Source: Labia minor (taxonomy: Eukaryota > Arthropoda > Insecta > Dermaptera > Spongiphoridae). Taken from it: a stretch of DNA of 64,000 nt. Both the position numbers and the translations under genes were made by a program. Of the stretch, positions 55,201-64,000 are shown in pieces (position 1 is the first letter of the stretch; each line of letters opens with the position of its first letter). The stretch spans positions 68,473,719 through 68,537,718 of the forward strand of contig OY720348.1 in NCBI GenBank assembly GCA_963082975.1, in the 5' to 3' direction. The notes beneath the pieces were generated by a model that saw only the letters and a list, made by a program, of their open reading frames with translations, made no database searches and had not been told where the DNA came from.

Positions 55201-55853
55201 TTAATGGAACTGAATTGGTAATTATTTCCCATTTTTATTTTTAATAAAACAATGCAGGAAGTATAGGAAAACCATATATTACAAATTTGAGCGTCATTTA
55301 TTTAAATAGCTCAAATGTCATTTGCTAAAATTCCATATGTATTATATTTTCAATAAATAATCTTAATTACGCTTAAAATTGCATATTAATTCCAAAAATG
55401 GATTCTCTCTAAAAAATAAAATAAAATCGATTAATTAAGATCAGACGATTTAATTATGAATTAATTATCTCTATATGCATTTGTTAACAGTCTATAATAT
55501 AATAATGTTCAAATAGGATATGATCGGTTTTCCATCTATTGACCTATTAACTACATAGAGCACAAAGTATAGATCACAAAGTAGGTCCCGAGGGCAGGTA
55601 AAGTCAAATAATTGTCACCTAATCTAAATCCAATGCATCAAAATCAGAGACTAATATTCGGTAATCAAAGTGACAACTACAAGCTCGTTAGTAGGCTTAT
55701 TATGCCGTTGCATATTCCAATTTCCTAAAATAACCTCAAAATATAATTATTCAAAATTAACTGATAAATATACATAGAATGTTTCATTATTGAAATTTGA
55801 TTTCTTTTTTTGTTATTTTAGTAATGTAAAAATGATTAATCGATATATAACAG

Positions 55854-55893
<40 letters not shown>

Positions 55894-55915
55894 GTATTGT
55901 TCTGTAATTCAAATA
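55201..55915. other. Unrecognised sequence of slightly higher complexity
   Basis: The part at 55550-55740 is less AT-rich (GTAGGTCCCGAGGGCAGG and others) but has no long frame on either strand and no match that I recognise. A (TA)n run is at 55857-55886. Confidence 0.4.
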
Positions 55916-56385
55916 AGCTGGAGTGTCTCCACTCGACTATCTCGCAATTTGAATTGGATTAAATAACATATAATATATTTAAATTAAATTTAATTATATA
56001 ATTATAAATTAAAATTAATAAATAATATTTATTAAACCAGCGTATGTTTGGCTTTTTGTTGATGGCACGACGTCACGTGTTGGCGCGTGAGATTTGCAGT
56101 GTTAAAAAATTAATTTTAGTACTTTCAGCGTTTCACACAAGCTGAAATTCATCTGAAAAACTATCAAACATCTATCTTTATTTTTACGGTCAGTTTAGAG
56201 GAAAAAAAATGAAAACGTGGTAGGTAATGATCTTCTTCCGAACGAGCTACATTTCTCAAAAGTTTATAGAAAACTACAAATTTTGAATATTGCCCCTGCA
56301 CCAAATTTTATTATTCTAGCTCAAACCGTTTTTGCGTAAACTTGTATACATACATACATACATACATACACACACAGACAGACAG

Positions 56386-56430
<45 letters not shown>

Positions 56431-56542
56431 GAGACATTTTTCTCAACCTTAGTGAAAATCATTCAGGAACCTTCAAAACGTATAAAAACATCAAAATCTC
56501 GACATTGAAAATTTTCGTGATCGCTGGCGAGATAGTAAAAAA
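55916..56542 (-). mobile_element. HINE copy with long CA/TA microsatellite
   Basis: Starts AGCTGGAGTGTCTCCACTCG and ends GCGAGATAGTAAAA. The internal tract is (CATA)n(CAGA)n(CA)n(TA)n(CA)n at 56346-56428, the longest in the family here. The left-end hairpin is partly deleted (CGCTGGCGAGATAG). Confidence 0.85.
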
Positions 56543-57147
56543 GGAAAATTCTATATCTTGCTGAAAATATAACGATCAATAAAAATTATAAAGATAATTA
56601 GTGTTCTAACACGGCTATCTGTAGTGTAGCAAGAGGGGACATGAGGTATTTGCCCTGATAACTTCTCTGAAAGGGTGGTAGATTTTAGAAAAAATTATAA
56701 AAAGTTCTATAATTTCATAAAACAAATACTTTTTTTAAGATTAACTATGCTTTATTGGATTAGTTGCTGCTATTTTGGTATTTGGTGTACTGTAGTATTT
56801 GTGAAATGAATTTACACAAAGTTTTTAAGCTGGTTATCTAGAATTTAGGACAAGAAATGACAAAAGGATTAAATTTTGGTTAATGAAATTAAAAAAAAAA
56901 TACTGTGAGTAAGACAAGGAAAATTAAATTTTAATCTTGAAAATTGATTTTATTGTTATTTTTAATACCTAGATTTATTATATGTGACTATAAAATGGAT
57001 ATTATGTATGTAATTCAAAGGATTACAATTATTGTATTTATGTAATTTATTCTTTATAAAAGTAATATAAAAAAATTCCTATTGAAAATCAAATCCTACT
57101 TAGAACTACTCAAGCTCGATTTAAAGTATTGAAAATCAAATAAAAAA
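56543..57147. other. AT-rich sequence, nothing recognised
   Basis: No element ends or exon-like parts were recognised. Confidence 0.5.
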
Positions 57148-58226
57148 AGCTGGAGTGTCTCTACTCGACTATCTCGCAATTTGAATTGGATTAATTAACA
57201 TATATTATATTTAAATTAAATTTAATCTATTATAAATTAAAATTAATAAATAATATTTATTAAAACAGCGCATGTTTGGCTCTTTGTTAATGACACCACG
57301 TCACGTGTTGGCGCGTGAGATTTGCAGTGTTAAAAAATTAATTCTGGTTTTTTCAAAATAAATCCGGTATTTTGAGCGATTCCATCAAGCTGAAATTCTA
57401 TATATAACAGTTTTATACAATTTTTAATCATGTGAAAAATTATCAAACTTATATCTTTATTTTTACTGTCACTTTAGAGGAAAATTAAATCAAAACGTGG
57501 TAGGTAATGAGCCTCTTCCGGTTGAGCTACATTTCTCAAAATTTGATAGAAAACTACGAATTTTGAATAATGCCCATATACCAAATTTCAATATTCTAGC
57601 TCAAACCGTTTTTGCGTAATCTTGTCTATATACACACACAGGCACGGCCCGAGCTCTTATGGCGCCCTAGGCCAAGGGTCTAAAGTTCGCCCCATATGTT
57701 TTAACAAGCAAAAAAAAAAGAATCAACTAATAAATTTTTGTTTGTTATTAAAAAAATATTTTTATATTTGAAAATATATTTTATTTTAGTTGGATCCACA
57801 TATTGATTGATCTTCCTAAAAAGGAGATATCTTGGTATGAAATCAACATTATATTTTTAAAAATGTAATAATTTACTACTTATTTTAAATGAACGCAATT
57901 TTTTATTGCGTACCATAATTTTTTATTTACTATTAAGTCTTATAAGCCCTGATATCTTGCGAAGGATTAATTTTTTTTTTTCATAATGGCGCCCCTGCCA
58001 GCCAAGCGCCCCAAGCCATGGCCTTACTGGCTCGGCTCTAGGGCCGGCCCTGTACACACATACACATATAAACACACACACACACAGACATATTTCTCAA
58101 AGTGAAAATGACTCAGGGACCTTCAAGACGTATACAAACATCAAAATCTATAGGAACCTTTAAAACGTATAAAAAATCGAAAATTTTCGTGATCGCAATA
58201 CTATCTCTAGCGAGATAGTAAAAAAA
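57148..58226 (-). mobile_element. HINE copy interrupted by a hAT MITE
   Basis: Starts AGCTGGAGTGTCTCTACTCG and ends CTAGCGAGATAGTAAAAAA. The copy is continuous except for the insertion at 57639-58052, which landed in its (CA)n core. Removing the insertion and one duplication leaves about 660 bp. Confidence 0.85.
57639..58052. mobile_element. hAT element nested in a HINE microsatellite
   Basis: The ends CAGGCACGGCCCGAGC and GGGCCGGCCCTG are imperfect inverted repeats. TACACACA flanks both sides (57631-57638, 58053-58060). GCGCCC blocks lie near both ends, as in the MITE at 7850-8024. No ORF. Confidence 0.83.
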
Positions 58227-58408
58227 GTAGTAGTAGTAATAATTATTTTGTAAAAAGAAGGCATGGTTCTAGTAATAGTAGTAAGAATAAGTGTGACGAT
58301 TAATGATGAATAAAAATAAATAAATTTAAATGACATTGCAAATATATATATATATATATTAATTTGGATGTTAAGTTCAAATTAATATATAGAAATGTTT
58401 TACAGTTT

Positions 58409-58521
58409 TAGTCAACCTTAGTGAAAATGACTGAGGAACCTTCAAAACCTATAAAAACATCAAAATCTCGACATCGAAACTTTACGTGATCGCAATACTA
58501 TCTCTGGCGAGATAGTAAAAA
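58409..58521 (-). mobile_element. HINE terminal fragment
   Basis: From TCAACCTTAGTGAAAATGAC to CTCTGGCGAGATAGTAAAAA, only the first 110 bp of the family (reversed). Confidence 0.8.
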
Positions 58522-58976
58522 TTTATGTGAAATCGATCTGAATGCCTGAAGTTTCTAAACCGTCGATTTAACCAACTCAGTCATTGCAAGAAAAATTGAT
58601 ATCCTGATAAATTCTTATATAAGAGAAATTTTTTTTCTTCCATACAAAATTGAAATTAATTAATTCAATTTTATTATTGAATTAATATTAATTCAGAACT
58701 GGATTAATATCAAGTGTAATCCATTACATTATTTGAACTTAAGTAGATGGTTAAAAAAATTTTACTAACGATTGAAAATTTGTATATATATTTATATTTA
58801 TATAGGAAGAAGAGGAATTAAATAAAATTGATTTTAAATTTATTTAAGCTAGTGTATAAACTATTCGATTCAGATTATATTAAAGTATTTCTATATTTTT
58901 TTATTATTTACAAATAATAATAATCAAACGGACTATAAACAGAGAAAATCTCTACCATCGATCTTCCAGTTATCAC
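58522..58976. other. AT-rich sequence, nothing recognised
   Basis: No element ends or exon-like parts were recognised. Confidence 0.5.
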
Positions 58977-59540
58977 TGTTTATATCTCGCCATTACTATT
59001 GAGATCACGAAAATTTTCGATGTCAAGATGCTTATGTTTTTATACGTTTTGAATGCCTCTTACATGAGTAATTTTCACTAAGGTTGAGAAAAATGTGTGT
59101 GTGTGTGTATGTGTGTTTGAGCTAGAATAATGAAATTTGATGCAGAGGCAATATTCAAAATTCGTAGTTTTCTATCAACTTTTAAGAAATGTAGCTCATT
59201 TGAAAGAGGACCATTACCTACCACGTTTTCTCATTATTTTTTTTTCCTCTAAACTGACCGTAAAAATAAGATAATACGTTTAATAGTTTTTCACATGATT
59301 AAAAATTGTATAAAACTGCTATATATAGAATTTCAGCTGGATGGAATCGCTGAAAATACCGGAATTATTTTTTTTAATTTTTTAACACGTTGGCTGCCAT
59401 TCACGCGCCATCACGTGACGTGGTGTTATCATCAAAGAGTCAAACACACGGTGGTTTAATAAATATTATTGATTAATTTTAAGTTGTAATTTAATTAATC
59501 CAATTTAAATTTGCGAGATAGTCGAGTGGAGACACTTCAG
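58977..59540 (+). mobile_element. HINE copy, diverged
   Basis: Starts TATATCTCGCC with a degraded left hairpin, has a short (TG)n core near 59095 and ends GTGGAGACACTTCAG. More mutated than the 53842 copy. Confidence 0.8.
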
Positions 59541-59589
59541 ATTTTTTATTCAATTTAGCATTAAAATATTTTGTCAAACAAATTGGTGA

Positions 59590-60240
59590 GAAATTAAATA
59601 TTATAGGAATCGATTAAAATTCAATCATAGAAAGTATAGAAAAATTAATTAAAAAAAGTAGGATTTAAAATTAATATTAGGAAGACAAAATATTTAGTAG
59701 CAGAGTGGACTAGAATCAATACATGATATCTGTAAATATAAATTGTAATTGTACTTTAATAGAAAGTTTAATTCATCAAGAAATAGGAAAGTGAAAAGTG
59801 ATAAAAGTATTTATAACGGAATTTTGTAAATTAAACCACATATTGATATTTGTTATTGTAAATTTATTCAAAAAATACAAACATATACACAACGTTTCGA
59901 TTGCTACTTCTGCAATCGTTATCAAGCGACATATACACAACGTTTCGATTGCTACTTCTACAATCGTTATCAAGCGACTGCACTGTTCGAGCGTCCAGTG
60001 ACAAGTCCAGTGAGGTAGCAATCGAAACGTTGTGTATATGTTTGTATTTTTTGAATAAATTTACAATAACAAATATCAATATGTGGTTTAATTTACAAAA
60101 TTCCGTTATAAATAAAAACAACCACCAAAGCTTTAATAATTTGATAAAAGTATTGATTTAGAGGATATGAAGCGTGGATCATGAGATTAAAGGACGAGAA
60201 TAAATTTAGGTTTTTTTTTTTATGAAAATAACTACAATAT
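59590..60240 (+). pseudogene. Decayed LINE fragment split by a foldback element
   Basis: TTAAAATTAATATTAGGAAG, CAAAATATTTAGTAGCAGAG, and after the insertion AGGATATGAAGCGTGGATCA and GACGAGAATAAATTTAGG, correspond to the KYLVTKR and GYEAW.M.L.DE..FR parts of family L1a. The foldback at 59812-60141 separates the halves. Confidence 0.6.
59812..60141. repeat. Foldback element with 13-bp target duplication and 48-bp tandem repeat
   Basis: Left arm 59812-59912 and right arm 60016-60114 are near-perfect inverted copies of about 100 bp (TATAACGGAATTTTGTAAAT at the outside, CACAACGTTTCGATTGCTAC at the inside). A 48-bp unit with CAATCGTTATCAAGCGA is present twice in tandem (59882-59929, 59930-59977). 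TGATAAAAGTATT flanks it at 59799-59811 and 60142-60154, a perfect 13-bp duplication. Confidence 0.85.
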
Positions 60241-60280
60241 TAAAGTATAAAAGGGAGAATTGAGAAGATAGGAATTAAAT

Positions 60281-60319
60281 CAGTGCTTCTCAAACTTATT
60301 TTTCATGAAATTATTGATA

Positions 60320-60355
<36 letters not shown>

Positions 60356-60567
60356 CAAATTTTAATAACAATTTAACAAAACGATATAATTATGTATTCA
60401 TTTTTCCACCTTTTTCGTAAAATTTGGTAAAGAAAGGTGTAAATTATAAACATTGTTGTTTAGAATTATGAAACTATTTATTGAACTCGGAGTAGAAAGG
60501 TAATACAATTAAATTCCGCAAATGCCATCTGGGTTGCTGCAGGGGTAGCCACCACTTTGGGAATCAG
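60281..60567. mobile_element. hAT-like element, copy 2 of the 16133-16690 family
   Basis: Starts CAGTGCTTCTCAAACTTATT and ends CCACTTTGGGAATCAGAG. Its centre shares AAAGAAAGGTGTAAA, AATTATGAAACTATTTATTG and AGTAGAAAGG with the other copy. A (TA)n run is at 60330-60355. Confidence 0.6.
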
Positions 60568-61354
60568 AGATCGAAATGAAAATAGCTAAGAATAAAGATG
60601 ATTGGATGGTCAAGAACTTGTAATTTCGTTAACGCCACAGGTAAGTGTTATCATTCATAATCGAATTCAGTAAAATATTTCTATATTTTGGTATATCAGT
60701 TGGAATTAATCGTTGAAATATGTAAAAGTTTTAGAAAGTGAAGAAACTAATTTAGAGGGGAGTTTTAACTTTAATTGACATATTCTCCTTTGGGCCTTAA
60801 AGCTTTTTTGACTACTCTAATCAAATTAATGTTTTAATTCAATTTTTGTTCCAGATGTATAAAGATGTACCCAAATTTCGTTAAAAGAATTAAAAAATAA
60901 TGACAAAGTTTCATTGCAATTACACTTAAAAAGGATTAACTATACTTAAATGTATTTACACGAATTCGTTTGTGAGTGTAAGTTAGTAAATGGCGCATTC
61001 AATTTGGTGACCGATTTCTCTTCTCCTTTTGCTTGTGCAAAATATGATTATTAGATTTCTATCGGCTATCGAACGAACTTGAAACGGAGGAAAACTCTAC
61101 CATCGCTGCACTCATATATCAAGCTTTTCTTATAAATACAATAAAGTAAGTTTTGATACTAGTTTAGTTATTAGCAAAAGACACAGGGTCCTTCCAAATA
61201 TTTTTCCATATAATTATTTTAAATTGCAATTTATAAAAGGCATTTAATTATGAATTTGAATCGAATCAATGAAAAAATTAACGAAATGTCACTTGACAGG
61301 AGGGTAAGTAGGTTATCTGACTATCTTGACTTTGGAACAAGAAATGAAAAAAAT
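60568..61354. other. Unrecognised sequence
   Basis: AT-rich. The beginning (AGATGATTGGATGGTCAAGA) may be LINE-derived. No exon-like segment or element ends. Confidence 0.4.
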
Positions 61355-61955
61355 TTTGAATTGGATTAAATAACATATATTATATTTAAATGAAATTGAA
61401 TTAATTAAATTATAAATTAAAATTAATAAATAATATTTATTAAACCAGCGAGTGTTTGGCTCTTTGTTGATGGCACCAAGTCAGTCACGTGTTGGCGTTT
61501 GATTTGCAGTGTTAAAAAATTAATTCCGGTACTTTTAGCGATTCAATCAAGCTGAAATTCTATATATAGCAGTTTTATACAATTTTTAATCATGTGAAAA
61601 AGTAGTAAACGTATTATTTTATTTTTACGTTCAGTTTAGAGGAAAAAAATGAAAACGAGGTATGTAATGGTCATCTACCGAACGACCTACATTTCTCAAA
61701 GGTTTATAGAAAACTACGAATTTTGAATAATGCCCGTATACCAAATTCATGATTCTAGCTCCAACCGTTTTTGCGTAATCTTGTCTACATACACACATAC
61801 ACACACACACAGAGAGAGAGAGAGAGAGTGAAAGAGACATTTTTCTCAACCTTAGTAAAAATGACTCAGGGACCTTCAAAACGTATACAAACATCAAAAA
61901 TTCGAAATTGAAAATTTTCGAAATCGCAATACTATCTCTGGTGAGATAGTTAAAA
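61355..61955 (-). mobile_element. HINE copy lacking the terminal hairpin
   Basis: Begins TGAATTGGATTAAATAACAT, so the AGCTGGAG hairpin end is missing; ends CTGGTGAGATAGT. The core microsatellite is (CA)n(GA)n at 61790-61828. Confidence 0.82.
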
Positions 61956-62949
61956 TGCAATCAATTATGATCATTTTATTAAATATAATTCCTGATAGTA
62001 AGAGAAGAGGAAAAATAAATTTTAATTTTATTTCTAATTCGTATATGTATTATAGAAATCTGTAAATTTTGTTTTATATTTTATATAATTCAAAGTGATG
62101 AAATTATTCTATTCAATCACTATTATTAATTTTTAATTAAAAAAAAAATCAATATTTATTTTTTATTTAATTTATTTTTAATAAAATTGATATTAAATAT
62201 GTGATTTACTTTAATGAACAAACTATTGTATTTATTTTACAATATATAATAATTTCAATATTTTTGTTTATTATTTTCAAATAATAATAATTATTTTTCA
62301 ATTTATATATAAATTTAATATTTTTCAATATCCTTCAAGTAATTTTATCGCTTTTGAATATATTTATAATAATGGAATATTGACTACTAAATCATTTATT
62401 ACCATTAAATTTTTTTTCTAGTTTCTAAAAATTTAATTATATTAGAAATTCAATGTGTAAATTGGTAAGAGGGCGGCAAATATGACATCTTCTATCGGCG
62501 GCAGAAACCTACGAACTATTCTACTTTATACTCAAATTATATATATATATATATATAAACATAGAGACGAGTGTATATCATTATTCAAAGTTGTTGACCA
62601 GACCATATATATATATAATATAATATGGACATATGGACGACTATATATCATTATTCAAAGTGGCTGACGAGAAAAGGCCGTTTTTGAAATGAGTAGTATT
62701 CAATTGATTATTGGTTAAAAAATATTTACATATTAACATAGTAAGTGAAAGTTGTGCCATTTTGAAAGGTCTATTTGTAAAAAATAAATTGTGACAATGT
62801 TCATGAACATATAAGTTCATAAACATTTCACCACAATATCATTTTTTATTATTAATTTTATGATTTTTTCAAAATAAATGCAAATTAATGAGATATATAA
62901 TTAATAAAATTAGATTATTTCATTTATCAAATGAAAGTTTTTTTATTGA
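61956..62949. other. AT-rich sequence, one local repeat
   Basis: At 62550-62670 two blocks CATATA...GACGA(G/C)TATATATCATTATTC and AAAGT.G(T/G)TGAC are repeated about 85 bp apart. No exon-like segment. Confidence 0.45.
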
Positions 62950-63861
62950 TTATAAGAAAAAACAGAATATTAGTTTTTTCTTCTCAAAACACGAGGTAGT
63001 CTGCTATTAATGAATGTCAAACAAAAACTAAAAGATCCAACTTGTTCCAATTTTGACAGCAGGCAGCTGATAGTTGTCTGCTGACAGGAGCAGTGTTTTA
63101 CTTTTCATTTAAGCGACGGAAAATTCCAAATTTATGAAATCATGATAATATAGTGTTGTTCTATTGTCGACGACACTTATTTTGGAAGTTAAAAATGGTG
63201 AATTATAAATTATAAAAATTTAAAATCAGTTTATTATATCTTTATTTTGTAACTTGATTAATTGCTTTATTATTATTTATTAAATAATAATTTTTTAACA
63301 AACGCTGGTCTACACGAGTGGTAAAATATTTTGAAATATTCATGAGGCGGAACAACACTATATCATGATTTCATAAATTTGGAATTTTCCGTAGCTTAAA
63401 TGAAAAGTAAAACACTGCTCCTGTCAGCAGGCAACTATCAGCTGCCTGCTGTCAAAATTTGAACCAGTTGGATCTTTTAGTTTTTGTTTGACATCTATTA
63501 ATAGCAGACTACCTCGTGTTTTGAGAAGAAAAAAGTGATTTCGTGTGCTCATTAAGCATTCGTTAAAAAAAAAAACACCACTGGAACCGAGTTTTTGCGC
63601 CGTTTTGTAACCGTAGATGAAACACGTTTCCACCATAACACAGCAGAGGCCAAGCAGCAGTCAAAACAGTGTTTTTTTTCGAAATGAATCGGCACCAAAG
63701 ATGTTTTCGAGAAATCTTTCTTTTTGCAAGGGATAAAAAAAATTGTCGAAACTTTGGACGAAGTGTATAAAGCTCAAAGGAGTCTACGTTGAAAAATAAA
63801 ATAATTTTTTTTTTTTCAAAAACCTGTGTTTCACTCAAAAAGTAAGGACTTATTGACCTCG
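62950..63861 (+). mobile_element. Mariner derivative with foldback 5' half and internal deletion
   Basis: The right terminus reads inward CGAGGTCAATAAGTCCTTAC, with TA outside at 63862-63863. Coding scraps on the plus strand: start-region EKSDF near 63525, FVTVDETRFHHNTAEAKQQ at 63605-63660 (first catalytic Asp in VTVDET), then a jump to the C-terminal LFARDKK-like block. The 5' region is duplicated inverted: 62950-63150 against 63350-63545, sharing AAAATTCCAAATTTATGAAA, CAGGCAGCTGATAGTTG and GGATCTTTTAGTTTTTG-type sequence. Stops and frameshifts rule out function. Confidence 0.78.
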
Positions 63862-63870
63862 TATATTTAT

Positions 63871-64000
63871 TTTTTACTATCACGCCAGAAATAATAATAG
63901 TATTGCAATCACGAAAATTTTCGATGTCGAGATTTTTATGTTATTATACGTTTTGAAGGTCCCTGCGTAATTTTCACTATGTGTGTATGTGTTTATGTAA
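63871..64000 (+). mobile_element. HINE copy, cut by the window end
   Basis: Starts TTTTTACTATCACGCCAGAA and runs to the (TG)n core at the window edge. The rest is outside. Confidence 0.8.

Noticed and set aside
59776-60161. Pairs of overlapping 67-86 codon frames on both strands
   Set aside because: They mirror each other because the sequence is an inverted repeat with a tandem unit; no coding evidence.
44392-64000. Upstream RasGRF exons (first PH domain)
   Set aside because: I scanned the minus strand for PH-domain exon sequence with splice sites and found nothing convincing. The exons are probably beyond the window.

Overview
The window is AT-rich eukaryotic DNA, most likely from an arthropod. 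The evidence is one conserved multi-exon animal gene with GT-AG introns, and introns packed with transposable elements of kinds common in arthropods: mariner, hAT, Helitron/Helentron, Ty3/gypsy, non-LTR retrotransposons and a tRNA-derived SINE. A parasitic copepod is a guess; the species cannot be fixed from the sequence alone.

The only host gene I can support is a RasGRF-type Ras guanine-nucleotide exchange factor on the minus strand. Six consecutive exons with matching phases run from 44391 down to 522: the coiled coil after the first PH domain (44391-44244), the calmodulin-binding IQ region (19931-19681), then four exons of the DH domain (4916-4687, 3157-2964, 883-758, 624-522). Reading phase is kept across every junction. 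The N-terminal PH exons should lie beyond 64000, or unseen in 44.4-64 kb. The second PH, REM and CDC25 exons lie before position 1. Introns in the window are about 24.3 kb, 14.7 kb, 1.5 kb, 2.1 kb and 133 bp.

Layout. 0-5 kb: four exons, a hAT element, a TA-flanked inverted-repeat element ending about 20 nt from a splice donor, and two SINE copies. 5-20 kb (intron): many hAT MITEs with 8-bp target duplications, two foldback elements, nested LINE/hAT insertions, a GC-rich block (8.4-9.1 kb), a DINE-1-like (HINE) copy and a 1.36-kb TA-flanked element. 20.5-25.4 kb: a complete Ty3/gypsy-type retrotransposon whose two LTRs look identical, antisense to the host gene. 25.7-37.2 kb: two Helitron copies carrying the same LINE fragment, a LINE inserted inside a mariner end, and mariner deletion derivatives. 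37-44 kb: further repeats and foldbacks. 44.5-64 kb (upstream intron or 5' flank): pogo-like and mariner remnants, three more TA-flanked elements whose terminal motif recurs inside them, and eight HINE copies or pieces, one truncated by the window end.

How it works together: the host product is predicted to link Ca2+/calmodulin (IQ motif) and Rac-type exchange (DH-PH) to Ras activation. The mobile elements are mostly non-autonomous. The only element that looks close to intact is the LTR retrotransposon, which has a classic -1 frameshift heptamer between gag and pol. The most unusual signals are the TA-flanked elements with internally repeated terminal motifs (one containing a perfect 37-bp palindrome), a foldback with a 13-bp target duplication, and several datable nested insertions.
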